Assembly (NCBI GenBank): GCA_021784595.1
Contig: JAJYHT010000072.1
Span: forward strand, 1 to 64,000
Direction: 5' to 3'
DNA length: 64,000 nucleotides
From: Bacillota bacterium
GTDB taxonomy: Bacteria > Bacillota > Sulfobacillia > Sulfobacillales > Sulfobacillaceae
The notes under the pieces are model-generated. The model ran no database searches. It was not told where the DNA came from and worked only from the letters and a program-made list of their open reading frames with translations. Position numbers and translations under genes: made by a program. Below, piece by piece: positions 8,961-18,348 of the stretch (position 1 is its first letter; every line of letters begins with the position of its first letter).

Positions 8961-10157
8961 ATGGCCATGCCATCCCATGACGCCCAGGTCCCCTCCCCGG
9001 ACCGCCCGATTCCGTGGGGGTGGATCAGCGGAATATTTGCGGGCTCACGCGCTCTCTACCTGCTGATTGTCTGGAGCATTCCCGCCCTCACTGTGGGACA
9101 CGACGTTTATGGCGGAGGTAAGGGATTTCAGCAGCCGTGGGGGCAGTGGTTGCTGCAAGCGCTCTATAACGCGGATTCTGGGTTCTATTGGACCATCGCC
9201 GCGCACGGTTATGACCATGCACGGTTTAATACCCATACGTTGTACAACTGGGCCTTTTTTCCGTTGTATCCGTGGCTCACGAAATGGTGTGCCGCGCCGT
9301 GGGGGCCGAGCGCCATCATTCCCGTCGGCATTATTCTTTCCAATGGGGCATTTTTTGCCGCGCTGATTCTGCTCTATCGTTGGTTGAGCCGCTATACGAG
9401 CTCTGAGAATGCCCGGTTCGGTGTGCTATTAGCTGCCTTTAACCCGATGACCCCGTATTTTGCCGCCTACCGGGCCACCGCCCTCTTTTTCCTTTTGGTG
9501 GTCGGCGCGCTGGATGCGATGGACCGACGCGCGTGGGGGTGGGCACTGATCTTCGGCGCGTTAGCCAGCCTCACCAAAACCACGGGGATTCTGTTGGCCA
9601 TTCCCTATGCCCTGGCCTTATGGACTCGGCCCTGGGACCGCCCGTGGTGGCAGCGCTGGGCGTGGTTCTTTGGCGGGGGCACCCTCGGCTTCGGCTATGG
9701 CGTGGTCGGGATCATTGATAATCGTGTGGCCGGCACCCCGCTGGCTTTTATGAAAATCCAAGCCGCGTGGGGACGCCAGAGTGAATTCCCATTTCTCGCC
9801 ACCTTGCATTGGCTGCACCATCCGATGAATGCCTTGACCGCCTCGGGCGGCTGGTCGCTGCCGCTTTTCGCGATCATTTTGAGTGCGCTGACCGGGCTCT
9901 TAGCGCTCTGGATGCTGCGTAAGCGGGATTGGTGGCCGGCAGCCTGGTATATGGGACTCACCGTCATCTTATCGAATAGTTACAATATGTTTGACGGCAT
10001 TCCGCGATTTTTCGCCGAACTTCCGCCGTGGTACCTTGGATGGACGTTGTGGCAACACCAAGCAAACAAGCGCCATCTGGTGCTCATGGTGACGATGGCT
10101 TCCTTGGTGCTGTATTGTGCACTCTGGGTTCTCGGAGTCCACGCGGTCCAAAATTAA
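8961..10157 (+). CDS. PIG-V-like polytopic mannosyltransferase
   Basis: 398 aa with about ten hydrophobic segments. The pattern is that of GT-C glycosyltransferases of the bacterial PIG-V-like family: an early loop with ALYNADSGFYWTIAAHGYD, then YNWAFFPLYPWLTK, FNPMTPYFAAYRATALFFL, and FDGIPRFFAELPPWY near the end. Such enzymes transfer mannose from a polyprenyl-phosphate donor on the outer face of the membrane. The acceptor is not indicated here. ATG 8961 has AGGTGA upstream. Confidence 0.75.
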   Translation: MAMPSHDAQVPSPDRPIPWGWISGIFAGSRALYLLIVWSIPALTVGHDVYGGGKGFQQPWGQWLLQALYNADSGFYWTIAAHGYDHARFNTHTLYNWAFFPLYPWLTKWCAAPWGPSAIIPVGIILSNGAFFAALILLYRWLSRYTSSENARFGVLLAAFNPMTPYFAAYRATALFFLLVVGALDAMDRRAWGWALIFGALASLTKTTGILLAIPYALALWTRPWDRPWWQRWAWFFGGGTLGFGYGVVGIIDNRVAGTPLAFMKIQAAWGRQSEFPFLATLHWLHHPMNALTASGGWSLPLFAIILSALTGLLALWMLRKRDWWPAAWYMGLTVILSNSYNMFDGIPRFFAELPPWYLGWTLWQHQANKRHLVLMVTMASLVLYCALWVLGVHAVQN

Positions 10158-10213
10158 CAGATCAAGAGGCCGGCCCCATGGGTGTGGTCGTCTCTTGAGC
10201 CCTTACTCGCTGA

Positions 10214-10669
10214 TTAACCCTTCTGCCTGCCGACCGTATATCCCCCTAACGCATCATGCTCATAAGTATCTTCATCCACCGGAGAGAACCCGCAAAAGGA
10301 GGTACTACAGGCGGTCTGAAAGACCTGGCAGCCCCGTACGTCGACCGCGACACGGCAATCGGTCGAGCACGTTTCCCAATAATGGTTCACATTCGGAAGA
10401 CCGTAATAGAGTTGAGAACTGTCCAAGGGCTGAACGCAACCGACATAAATCCGCGTTTCATATCCGGCATCCACCACTTGAGCGGCCCAGTTATTGATCC
10501 AATCAATCACCGTGGTGGCCGACACGGAATCGGTTTGCTCCACATCCAGGTAAATCGTGCAACCGCCTGGATAGTCCACGTTTTGCGCCGCACTCACCTT
10601 TTCTTGGCCGCGGCTTGTTCCCGTCGACGGATCAGCCCAGTGAAAGAAACTATCAAGATTCGCTGCCAT
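10214..10669 (-). pseudogene. N-truncated DUF1906 (Rv2525c-like glycoside-hydrolase-like) protein
   Basis: 151 aa. It contains GTSRGQEKVSAAQNV, GCTIYLDVEQTDS, AGYETRIYVG and NHYWETCSTDCRVAVD, matching the middle and end of DUF1906 domains, which fold like GH25 barrels and are often secreted. The usual first 50-70 residues and any signal peptide are absent. Its start abuts and overlaps the end of the EamA gene, so a recombination joint probably removed the 5' end. It could still be translated. Confidence 0.55.
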
Positions 10670-11546
10670 ACCTTTTTCTCGCAGTTAACGGGAACTTTGA
10701 AGCTCTTTGCGCCATTATCAGACCTGCAATCACCAAAGCGCTAGCTATGCCGTCCGTTACCGTAAGGGGTTCGTGTAAAAAAATCGCGGCTAAGACGTAC
10801 CCAATTGGGGGAGTCAATAGAAGCCAAAAGCTTGCTCGTGCGGCTCCCGTCCTTAATAGTCTGAACCACAGCAGCATGGCGCCGATGGATACGGCACCAA
10901 TCAGCCAGGTTAGTGATCCCCACCAGGCGACGGTCCATCGAATGGGTTGCGAACCGTTCGCCACAAGTGTTGCCGGCAACAAAAACATTGCCCCAAACAG
11001 CAGTTGCCAGATGTTGACCAGTGGTCCAGGCAACGCGAGCTGGAGGCGCTGAAAATATAGACTGCCTACGGCCATGGCACTCATCCCCGACAAAATTAAG
11101 GCGATGCCCCAAAGCGGGGCATGTTGGTGCACTATGGACTGCCATGACCCCACACTAAGACCTGCCGCGGCAACACTAAGACCGCCCCATTGCCGCCATA
11201 CCAAAGCGGTTTTCAACCAAAGCCGCGATAACAATAAAACTAAGAAGGGATTGGTAGCCACAAATAAATTAAACAGTCCCGCAGGAATGACCTTGAGTGC
11301 CATAAATGAGGCACCCAGATAAAGTGTGGTGTTTAAAAAACCCAGAACCATTAAGGGACCCCACAATCCCCGGGGAAGGCGTACGCTTCTTCCCGACAGC
11401 CGCCAGCCCAACGCCAGCAAAATTCCCGCCACGGCAAACCGTGTCCAAGCTAAGGTAAGCGGGGCGGCGGCGCGAAGTCCCCACTTGGTCGCCACCGATG
11501 CCGAGGCCCAGAGAATAGTAAAGACAAGCGGAATCAAGGCACCCAA
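10653..11546 (-). CDS. EamA/DMT-family transporter
   Basis: 297 aa with ten predicted membrane helices in two EamA repeats: IPLVFTILWASASVATKWGL opens the first, and HAPLWGIALILSGMSAMAVG the second. It ends with the typical PPIGYVLAAIFLHEPLTVTDG motif. The best start is TTG 11546 with GAGGAG 7 nt upstream. It probably exports a metabolite. It diverges from a CGNR-type regulator gene, which may control it. Confidence 0.85.
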   Translation of the reverse strand: MGALIPLVFTILWASASVATKWGLRAAAPLTLAWTRFAVAGILLALGWRLSGRSVRLPRGLWGPLMVLGFLNTTLYLGASFMALKVIPAGLFNLFVATNPFLVLLLSRLWLKTALVWRQWGGLSVAAAGLSVGSWQSIVHQHAPLWGIALILSGMSAMAVGSLYFQRLQLALPGPLVNIWQLLFGAMFLLPATLVANGSQPIRWTVAWWGSLTWLIGAVSIGAMLLWFRLLRTGAARASFWLLLTPPIGYVLAAIFLHEPLTVTDGIASALVIAGLIMAQRASKFPLTARKRYGSES

Positions 11547-11655
11547 ATGATTACTCCTCTCATTTCTTCATTATAACCCATAATTTATAAGATACAGGTT
11601 AGAATTATACCAAACCGACCCGCGGTGCTAATATGGGAATAAGAGGGGAATGCAG

Positions 11656-12225
11656 ATGGGCGATGCACGGTTTACAACTCTGGGCGGCACATTGATGCTT
11701 GATTTTCTTAATACTTTTCAAATGCATCAGGGACAACCGGTGGATCTTTTAATGACCGCTTGCGATGTGATTGGCTGGCTAGAACGCATGGGGGAGATTC
11801 ACCGCCTGTCCCCGATACAAATTGAACGACTTGTCGCGGCGCCCACGTTCTCCCTGGGCCCACTGCGCGAGTTTCGGCTTTCCTGCCGAACTTTGTTGGA
11901 CGAGCAGCGTTCTTTTGCCGAGATCGCGTCTTGGCTTACCGCATTCATTGACCCAAGCCCGATGACGTTTTTAGTGGATGCGCAAGGGAGTGTTTTTGCA
12001 GTGCCGGTCAAGGGTGGAACGGCCGGACTATTGTCACTGGTTGCCTACGATGGTGTGAAGTTGGCAAAAGCACGCAGCACTAGCATCAAACGATGTGAAA
12101 ACCCGCAATGCATGGCGTACTTCATCACTCAAAGCGGGCGGCGAAAATGGTGCGCCATGGAGACTTGCGGCAATCGTCAAAAAAGTTATCGGCATTACCG
12201 CAAGCTCAAGGGAAACATTATGTAA
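11656..12225 (+). CDS. ABATE/CGNR zinc-finger transcriptional regulator
   Basis: 189 aa from ATG 11656, with AGAGGGGA upstream. An N-terminal ABATE-like ligand-binding domain (FTTLGGTLMLDFLNTF) is followed by the zinc finger: RCENPQCMAYFIT, then RRKWCAMETCGNRQKSYRHY, giving four Cys and the CGNR signature. This is a predicted DNA-binding regulator. The divergent EamA gene is a likely target. Confidence 0.85.
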   Translation: MGDARFTTLGGTLMLDFLNTFQMHQGQPVDLLMTACDVIGWLERMGEIHRLSPIQIERLVAAPTFSLGPLREFRLSCRTLLDEQRSFAEIASWLTAFIDPSPMTFLVDAQGSVFAVPVKGGTAGLLSLVAYDGVKLAKARSTSIKRCENPQCMAYFITQSGRRKWCAMETCGNRQKSYRHYRKLKGNIM

Positions 12226-12269
12226 CGGCATAAGTCCGGGCCGATTAGATCGTGCGGGTCGCGAAAGAT

Positions 12270-12300
12270 TTGACACATAGGAGTAGCAATGTAGTACAAT
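12270..12300 (+). promoter_or_regulatory. Likely promoter of the ctsR operon
   Basis: TTGACA at 12270-12275 and TACAAT at 12295-12300 with a 19-nt spacer, 34 nt before the ctsR start. TTTGACA overlapping the -35 box and AGTCAAA at 12313 look like CtsR heptad half-sites in opposite orientations, but the canonical tandem heptad is not present. Confidence 0.5.
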
Positions 12301-12333
12301 AAAAACAAAAACAGTCAAAGTCAGGAGGCAATA

Positions 12334-12795
12334 ATGGCCAGAATCATCGATGAAATTGAGCTTTACATCCGTAGATTGCTTGAGCAATCGGCTAACGGCA
12401 TTATTGATTTGCAACGGGCCGACCTGGCAGACCGATTCGATTGTGTTCCGTCTCAGGTTACGTATGTGTTAATGACTCGTTTTACGCCGGATCGCGGATT
12501 TCTTGTAGAAGGACGCCGTGGTGGCGGAGGCGGCATCCGTGTGCATCAGTTGGCTACCGCGCCTAAGGAACTGTTGGATGCCATCAACTATGTGGAGAGC
12601 ATCGATCAAGCCCGAGCTTTGGATATAGTTTTTCGCCTGTTTCAAGCGAATCTAATTTCGGAAAGAGAATCCTCTTTGATGCGCGCGGTATTGCATAGAG
12701 ATACTATTCAACTCGAGTTGCCACAACGCGACCGGATGCGGGCACGGCTATTAAAGGCGATGGTTACCGCCATTTTAAAACCCGAAGGAGCATAA
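12334..12795 (+). CDS. ctsR: CtsR, transcriptional repressor of class III heat-shock genes
   Basis: 153 aa. The winged-helix domain has NGIIDLQRADLADRFDCVPS and the wing GRRGGGGGIRV, the Gly-rich thermosensing loop typical of CtsR. The start follows CAGGAGG. It heads ctsR-mcsA-mcsB-clpC, with 3 nt before mcsA. In Bacillota, CtsR represses this operon until heat or thiol stress inactivates it. Confidence 0.95.
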   Translation: MARIIDEIELYIRRLLEQSANGIIDLQRADLADRFDCVPSQVTYVLMTRFTPDRGFLVEGRRGGGGGIRVHQLATAPKELLDAINYVESIDQARALDIVFRLFQANLISERESSLMRAVLHRDTIQLELPQRDRMRARLLKAMVTAILKPEGA

Positions 12796-12798
12796 TCT

Positions 12799-13371
12799 AT
12801 GTCTGACACTAAGGACGAGCAGGAAAAACACCTGATCTGTCAACGATGCAATCAAAACCCTGCATCGGTGCATTTTACTAAAGTAGTCAACGGTGAGAAA
12901 ACGGACCGCTATCTATGCGAAGAGTGCGCTCAAGAAGAAGGGGCCTATCATTTCATGCTGGGGCCCCAATTTACTGTGCAGCATGTATTAGGTGGAATGA
13001 TCGGGCAAGAGCCTTTAGGTGCCGCTCGAACGGAAACTTCGACCAAGCGCTGTCCCCATTGCGGATATACTTATCAACGATTTGCTGAAACTGGGCGGCT
13101 AGGCTGCGATCGCTGTTATCAAACGTTTGCTGCTGAGTTAGACCCTTTGGTGCGTCGATTGCATGGGAGCGTGGAGCATCACGGGAAGGTGCCGGTTCGT
13201 GGTGGACGACAGTGGCTGCAGCAGCAACAATTGACGAACTTGCGCGTTCGCATGAAACAGGCGGTCGAACGCGAGGCATTTGAAGAGGCGGCAAATTTGC
13301 GGGATGAGATTCGCCAATTGGAGGCCGGCCTGGAAGCAGACAGGGGGCGAGCAGATGAGCATCAAGTATAG
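12799..13371 (+). CDS. mcsA: McsA, zinc-binding activator of the McsB arginine kinase
   Basis: 190 aa. Four CxxC motifs (CQRCNQNP, CEECAQEEG, CPHCGYTY, CDRCYQTF) form two zinc sites. The C-terminus carries a UVR motif (RVRMKQAVEREAFEEAANLR). McsA binds McsB, stimulates its kinase activity and senses thiol stress. The 3' end overlaps mcsB by 17 nt. Confidence 0.93.
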   Translation: MSDTKDEQEKHLICQRCNQNPASVHFTKVVNGEKTDRYLCEECAQEEGAYHFMLGPQFTVQHVLGGMIGQEPLGAARTETSTKRCPHCGYTYQRFAETGRLGCDRCYQTFAAELDPLVRRLHGSVEHHGKVPVRGGRQWLQQQQLTNLRVRMKQAVEREAFEEAANLRDEIRQLEAGLEADRGRADEHQV

Positions 13372-14404
13372 TCAATGGATGGATGGGACGGGACCTGACG
13401 CGGATATTGTCTTGTCATGCCGGGTGCGTTTGGCGCGTAATCTGCTGGCTACCCCGTTTCCTCACCGTATGGATGATGGACAGGCGCAGACCATGTTGGC
13501 TCGAGTGGAAGAGGCTGTTCATCGATTGGAGAGCGGATGGCATTTAACCTTCTCCCGACTGTCTAACTTGACGCCCATTTCGCGCCAAGTTTTGGTGGAA
13601 AAACACCTCGTGAGCCCCATGCTGGTGCAAGAGCCGATTCGGTATGAGGCCGTAGCGATCGATGATCGCGAAAGTATTAGCGTTATGATCAACGAAGAAG
13701 ATCATCTGCGCATTCAAGTGGTGCTGCCAGGACTGCAATTGAATGAATGCTGGAAAGCGGCTAATCAGTTGGACGATGCCTTGGAACAACACGTGGATTA
13801 TGCCTTTGACCCTAAATCGGGATATATTACGGCGTGCCCTACCAATATCGGCACGGCTATGCGGGCATCGGTGATGATCCATTTGCCGGCATTGGTGCTT
13901 ACCCACCAGGCCTCCCAGGTGTTTACCACTTTGGCTCAATTGGGCATGGTGGTGCGCGGCCTTTACGGAGAGGGCTCGGAGGCTCTAGGAAATATATTTC
14001 AGATATCGAACCAAGTGTCCCTGGGTCTAAGTGAGGAAGAGTTTATCCATAACTTGACGGTGGTGACCCAACAGATTGTCGGTCGTGAACGCCATGCCCG
14101 GCAACACTTATTGCAAAATGCTGGAACAGCCTTGGCCGATCGCGTGGGACGCGCGTGGGGACTGCTCACTCACGCTCGCATCATGTCTTCGGAGGAGGCG
14201 TTGCGCTTACTGTCAGAAGTCAAGCTGGGCTCTGATTTGGAATTGATTGAGGCCACGGGGGCTGCCACTTACGCACAATTAACTGTGGCGACTCGACCCG
14301 GATTTCTGCAGATGGAAGCAGGACGTGAGCTAAACCCGTTAGAACGCGATCAGTTGCGCGCCGATAATCTAAGGCGGTTACTAGGCGAGCAAAACAGGGT
14401 ATAA
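13355..14404 (+). CDS. mcsB: McsB, protein arginine kinase
   Basis: 349 aa from ATG 13355. This phosphagen-kinase fold has LSCRVRLARNL at the start, the acidic NEEDHLRIQV motif, and the nucleotide-binding region ending GRAWGLLTHARIMSSEEALR. McsB phosphorylates arginines on CtsR and misfolded proteins, tagging them for ClpCP. Its ATG lies within mcsA, so translation is coupled. Confidence 0.95.
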   Translation: MSIKYSQWMDGTGPDADIVLSCRVRLARNLLATPFPHRMDDGQAQTMLARVEEAVHRLESGWHLTFSRLSNLTPISRQVLVEKHLVSPMLVQEPIRYEAVAIDDRESISVMINEEDHLRIQVVLPGLQLNECWKAANQLDDALEQHVDYAFDPKSGYITACPTNIGTAMRASVMIHLPALVLTHQASQVFTTLAQLGMVVRGLYGEGSEALGNIFQISNQVSLGLSEEEFIHNLTVVTQQIVGRERHARQHLLQNAGTALADRVGRAWGLLTHARIMSSEEALRLLSEVKLGSDLELIEATGAATYAQLTVATRPGFLQMEAGRELNPLERDQLRADNLRRLLGEQNRV

Positions 14405-14425
14405 CAGGATAAGGGGGGATTGCGG

Positions 14426-16882
14426 GTGTTCGGACAATTTACGGAAAAGGCTCGACGTGTTGTGATCCACGCACAGGATGAGGCCCGGCGCATGGGACAT
14501 AATTTTGTGGGCACGGAACATTTGCTGTTAGGTTTGATTCGCGAGAGCAATTCTTTGCCAGCCAAGGTTTTACAATCAATCGGACTGGACTTGGATACGG
14601 TAAGGGCGGAAGTCCTAAAGGCTACCGGTCGCGGACCGGCTATAGGACCCAACGATGAAGTCACGTTTACACCGCGGGCTAAAAAAGTGGTGCTAGAGCT
14701 TGCTGGACAGGAAGCTAGGGCTTTAAACCAGAACTATATTGGACCCGAGCACTTATTGCTGGGTTTGATTAGGGAAGGCGAAGGCGTGGCAGCCCAGGTG
14801 CTGCTGTCAGCGGGTGCAGATCTGAATAAAGTGCGGCATCAGTTGGTGCATAGCAATACGGGTCAAGCAGGCTCTCAAGGGCCAGCTTCCGAGTCTGCGG
14901 CACCGGTCAACACACCGACCTTGGATTTGTACGGCCGTGATTTGACTCAAATGGCGCGTGACGGGAAGTTGGACCCCGTGATTGGGCGCGATAAGGAAGC
15001 GGAGCGCGTTATTCAAATTTTGAGTCGGCGTACGAAAAACAATCCGGTCTTGATCGGCGAGCCTGGTGTGGGAAAAACCGCCGTGGTCGAAGGATTGGCC
15101 GAGCGCGTGGTAGAGAACAAAGTGCCGGAAACATTAAAGGATCGGCGAGTGGTCGCGTTAGACCTAGGGGCTATGCTGGCAGGCTCAAAATATCGTGGTG
15201 AGTTTGAAGACCGCTTGAAGCGCGCGATGAACGAAATTCGGGAAGCCAAGAACGTTATTCTGTTTATTGATGAAATGCACACTATCGTCGGTGCCGGAGC
15301 TGCCGAGGGGGCAATTGACGCGGCTAACATATTGAAGCCCGCGCTGGCCCGCGGCGAACTGCAGGCCATTGGTGCGACGACTTTGGATGAATACCGCAAG
15401 TATATTGAGCGAGATCCGGCCCTGGAGCGAAGATTTCAACCTATTATGGTGGAAGAGCCGTCAGCCGATGAAGCGGTGCAAATTCTTGAAGGATTGCGCG
15501 ATCGCTATGAAGCCCACCATCGCGTGAATATTACCCAGGAAGCCATCGAGGCGGCGGTGCGCCTTTCCGATCGTTACGTCTCTGACCGGTTTTTGCCTGA
15601 TAAAGCAATCGACTTGATTGACGAGGCTGCATCGCGCGTGCGATTAAAGAGCTATGTGGCTCCGCCCGATCTGAAGGATTTAGCGGGCAAGCTGGAAGAA
15701 TTGCGCAAGGAGAAGGAAGCTGCGGTGCAATCTCAAGAGTTTGAGAAGGCGGCTCAAATGCGGGACGAAGAACAAAAATTGCGGGAAGAACTCGACCAGC
15801 AGACCCAGCAATGGCATGCGCGTCAGGGGAAAGAAGCCATTAATGTGACCCCTGAGGACATCGCCCATATTGTGTCATCTTGGACGGGGATTCCAGTCGA
15901 AAAGTTGGCCAGTGAAGAATCGGAGCGGCTGCTTAAGCTCGAATCCGAACTGCACCAACGCGTGGTCGGACAGCACGAGGCCGTCCAAGCGGTAAGTCGC
16001 GCCATTCGCCGTGCACGGGCCGGTCTTAAGAATCCCCGGCGTCCGATTGGATCATTTTTATTCTTGGGACCGACCGGCGTGGGCAAGTCTGAGTTGGCTA
16101 AGGCCTTGGCGTCGTCGTTGTTTGGCGATGAGGATGCCATGATTACGATTGACATGTCCGAGTATATGGAACGTCATGCGGTGTCCCGTCTGATGGGAGC
16201 GCCTCCGGGATATGTTGGCTACGAGGAAGGCGGTCAATTGACCGAAGCGGTGCGGCGCCATCCTTATTCAGTGGTGCTTCTCGACGAAATCGAAAAAGCT
16301 CACCCTGAGGTCTTCAATATTTTACTGCAGGTGCTAGAGGAAGGACGGCTCACGGAGTCGAAAGGGAGAACGGTGGATTTTCGCAACACCGTGATAATCA
16401 TGACATCCAACGTTGGCGCCGATGTAATTAAGCGTCAGGCGACCATTGGATTTCGCCGGGACAGTGAAGACGGCCAATATCGGGAGATGAAGGATCGTTT
16501 GATGGACGAAGTGAAACGGACCTTCCGACCAGAATTTCTAAACCGGGTCGATGATATCATTGTGTTCCACGAACTAACCCAACAACAGTTGGCGCATATC
16601 GTTGGGATTATGTTGAAAGAAGTCGAGGAGCGGATTGCGCAAAACGGCTATCATTTGGAAGTGACGGAAGGCGCAAGGCACCTAATTGCCCAAGAGGGCT
16701 TTGATCCGGTCTTTGGTGCTCGTCCGCTTCGCCGTGCCATCCAGCGCCTGGTGGAGGATCAACTGGCGGAGGAAATCCTAGCAGGGACTTTCGCACAGGG
16801 GGTGCGGATTTTAGTAGATGAACATGATGGAAAGATGGTCTTTACCCGCAGGGATGATTCTGTCATCGAACAAGAGAGGTGA
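14426..16882 (+). CDS. clpC: ClpC, AAA+ unfoldase of the ClpCP protease
   Basis: 818 aa from GTG 14426, which has AAGGGGGG 7 nt upstream; TTG 14420 is too close to it. Two N-domain repeats ([15 protein letters not shown] and [15 protein letters not shown]) precede the first AAA module ([28 protein letters not shown]). A middle coiled domain with a UVR-type segment ([20 protein letters not shown]) follows, then the second AAA module ([13 protein letters not shown]). It unfolds substrates, including those arginine-phosphorylated by McsB, for ClpP. Confidence 0.96.
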   Translation: MFGQFTEKARRVVIHAQDEARRMGHNFVGTEHLLLGLIRESNSLPAKVLQSIGLDLDTVRAEVLKATGRGPAIGPNDEVTFTPRAKKVVLELAGQEARALNQNYIGPEHLLLGLIREGEGVAAQVLLSAGADLNKVRHQLVHSNTGQAGSQGPASESAAPVNTPTLDLYGRDLTQMARDGKLDPVIGRDKEAERVIQILSRRTKNNPVLIGEPGVGKTAVVEGLAERVVENKVPETLKDRRVVALDLGAMLAGSKYRGEFEDRLKRAMNEIREAKNVILFIDEMHTIVGAGAAEGAIDAANILKPALARGELQAIGATTLDEYRKYIERDPALERRFQPIMVEEPSADEAVQILEGLRDRYEAHHRVNITQEAIEAAVRLSDRYVSDRFLPDKAIDLIDEAASRVRLKSYVAPPDLKDLAGKLEELRKEKEAAVQSQEFEKAAQMRDEEQKLREELDQQTQQWHARQGKEAINVTPEDIAHIVSSWTGIPVEKLASEESERLLKLESELHQRVVGQHEAVQAVSRAIRRARAGLKNPRRPIGSFLFLGPTGVGKSELAKALASSLFGDEDAMITIDMSEYMERHAVSRLMGAPPGYVGYEEGGQLTEAVRRHPYSVVLLDEIEKAHPEVFNILLQVLEEGRLTESKGRTVDFRNTVIIMTSNVGADVIKRQATIGFRRDSEDGQYREMKDRLMDEVKRTFRPEFLNRVDDIIVFHELTQQQLAHIVGIMLKEVEERIAQNGYHLEVTEGARHLIAQEGFDPVFGARPLRRAIQRLVEDQLAEEILAGTFAQGVRILVDEHDGKMVFTRRDDSVIEQER

Positions 16883-16888
16883 GTAGCT

Positions 16889-17543
16889 ATCCGCGAGCAT
16901 AAGCGTTTTGTGTGTCAAGTATGTGCGACCACCAGCGTCCGATGGATCGGACGCTGCCCTGGGTGCGGTGGATATAGCACGATGCAGGAAGAAACCATTG
17001 TGGAATCTCCCGCCATCGGCACGCAGAAAAATACGACTCGTGAACCGGTGGCCTTAAGCCACATTCAATCCGAGGTGGTGACACGCTTTGAATCGGGCTT
17101 GCCCGAAGTTGACCGGGTCTTGGGTGGAGGGATTGTTCCGGGAAGCTTTGTGCTGCTCGGTGGAGATCCCGGCATCGGCAAATCGACACTTTTGCTGCAA
17201 ATTGCGGCATTTGCCAGCCAGACCGGACCCGTGCTGTATGTCACCGCGGAGGAGTCCGCCTCTCAGACCCGTCTGCGTGCCAAACGGCTACAAACTGCAG
17301 GAGACAATTTGTTCGTGCTGGCGGAGGGAGACATCCACCAAATCGTGCGGACAATTATATCAAGAAAGTGGCGACTGGCGGTAGTTGACTCCCTTCAAAC
17401 CGTCTACAATCCCGACTTGGAATCGGCTCCGGGAAGCGTGGGACAGGTGAGAGATGTCGCATCTCGCTTGATGAGGGTAGCCAAAGGAGAGGAAGGCCAA
17501 GCGTGTCCCGTCTTTTTAGTGGGACATGTGACGAAAGAAGGGT
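16889..17543 (+). CDS. radA: RadA DNA repair ATPase, 5' exon
   Basis: The zinc finger CQVCATTSVRW...CPGC and the ATPase (GGDPGIGKSTLLLQIA, LYVTAEES) lead to GHVTKEGS, where the reading frame is cut. Spliced to 18349, the joint reads GHVTKEGS-LAGPRVVEH, exactly the RadA pattern. The start is uncertain. The first standard codon is GTG 16910, which begins at the zinc finger and lacks a ribosome binding site. An in-frame ATC at 16889 lies 6 nt after AGAGGTGA and would restore the usual N-terminal lead (REHKRF). RadA is a RecA-like branch migration factor. It follows clpC as in other Bacillota. Confidence 0.85.
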
Positions 17544-18348
17544 CATTGCGGCCCGTAGCTTAGGGTAACTTAGGCTAAGGCACTGGGCTATATGCATGAA
17601 TGGCTGGGGATGCGATGCGCGAGAGCCCATCGTTGCAGCCGAATGTGCAGGAAACGAGGGAAAACTGCTTGGATCCTCAGAGACAACACGCCCAGCTCCT
17701 GACCGTGTGGGCGCAGGGGAATAAAATGTTTCGCCGATGGCAGCATTACCGGGCACAAGGTTTTGAGCAATGGAGAGAGTTCGAGCAATGGTGGAATTTA
17801 GCACGGAAAATTACGGAACGAGGGTTGCTGGCACAACTGTTTCCTGGGCCGTCTCCCGTAATTTTGGCCGGTGGATTGGGAAAAAACCAAGACGGCTGGG
17901 TGGCGTTGGCGGCTCCAGAGGCTTATTGGCCAGAAGTTTTTAAACGCCTGGTCATTATCCACCAAGGACAGCCAGCGATGGAGTGGACCGACCATTTTAG
18001 TGTTTCGATGGAATGCGCCGCTCTCCTTGGTTTGCGACAATGGAACATGTTGGCTCGTTTGACAGAGCTAGCCTTGTCTGAGAAGTCCACATTATGGACT
18101 TCCCCCCATACGGTCTTGGACGTGCTGTCCATGCTAGACCATGAACTTGGGCGATTAAAGCCATTGTGCCTTGAGGATCTAGAGCCTTTGTCCCGATTGT
18201 GGCGTCATCGGGATCAGGCGCAATATCTAGGGCCGTGGCATCCGTCGGCAGGACGTTACAACTGGTTGATTAGGGCCAGCACCTCTAAAGGGCCAGGCTA
18301 TGTGTGGTCCACTGCGCTTTCGTCAGGATGAAGACATTGTCCACGGTG
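17544..18348 (+). other. Group I intron candidate in radA (805 nt)
   Basis: The insertion splits radA between GHVTKEGS and LAGPRV. Splicing after U17543 and after G18348 gives TCG CTG GCA and restores the frame. The 5' exon GGGU pairs with GCCC at 17551-17554, with the required U-G wobble at the splice site. GCG at 17548-17550 can pair with the 3' exon CGC as P10, and the intron ends in G. A Q-like segment (TTGCAGCC, ~17633) and an R-like segment (CTCAGAGACAACACG, 17676-17690) are present. An S-like AAGACATTGTCC at 18331-18342 gives GACAA/TTGTC as P7. P3 may be GCTGGG 17603-17608 with CCCAGC 17691-17696. P9 is not clear if this S is right; a second TTGTC at ~18190, with a CCCGAT/ATCGGG hairpin, is an alternative. 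Confidence 0.7.
17726..18331 (+). CDS. ORF inside the radA intron, unknown family
   Basis: 201 aa from ATG 17726, with AGGGG 6 nt upstream; the same frame is open from 17600. It would sit in the P8 loop between the R and S elements, the usual place for an intron-encoded homing endonuclease or maturase. I cannot find LAGLIDADG, GIY-YIG, HNH or His-Cys signatures. The protein is rich in Trp (for example FEQWREFEQWWNLARKI, GRYNWLIR). Its stop lies just before the S-like element. It could be an unrecognised homing enzyme, a splicing helper or a passenger. Confidence 0.55.
   Translation: MFRRWQHYRAQGFEQWREFEQWWNLARKITERGLLAQLFPGPSPVILAGGLGKNQDGWVALAAPEAYWPEVFKRLVIIHQGQPAMEWTDHFSVSMECAALLGLRQWNMLARLTELALSEKSTLWTSPHTVLDVLSMLDHELGRLKPLCLEDLEPLSRLWRHRDQAQYLGPWHPSAGRYNWLIRASTSKGPGYVWSTALSSG

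Noticed and set aside
12301-12333. Canonical CtsR operator before ctsR
   Set aside because: Only single AGTCAAA and TTTGACA half-sites are seen, not the tandem heptad with 3-nt spacing.
17544-18348. Intein in RadA
   Set aside because: The frame meets TAG at 17561-17563, a few codons after the exon, and the insertion's ORF is not in frame with both exons, so a protein splice is impossible.
17544-18348. Group II intron in radA
   Set aside because: There is no GTGYG at the 5' end, no AY at the 3' end and no domain V-like hairpin or reverse transcriptase.
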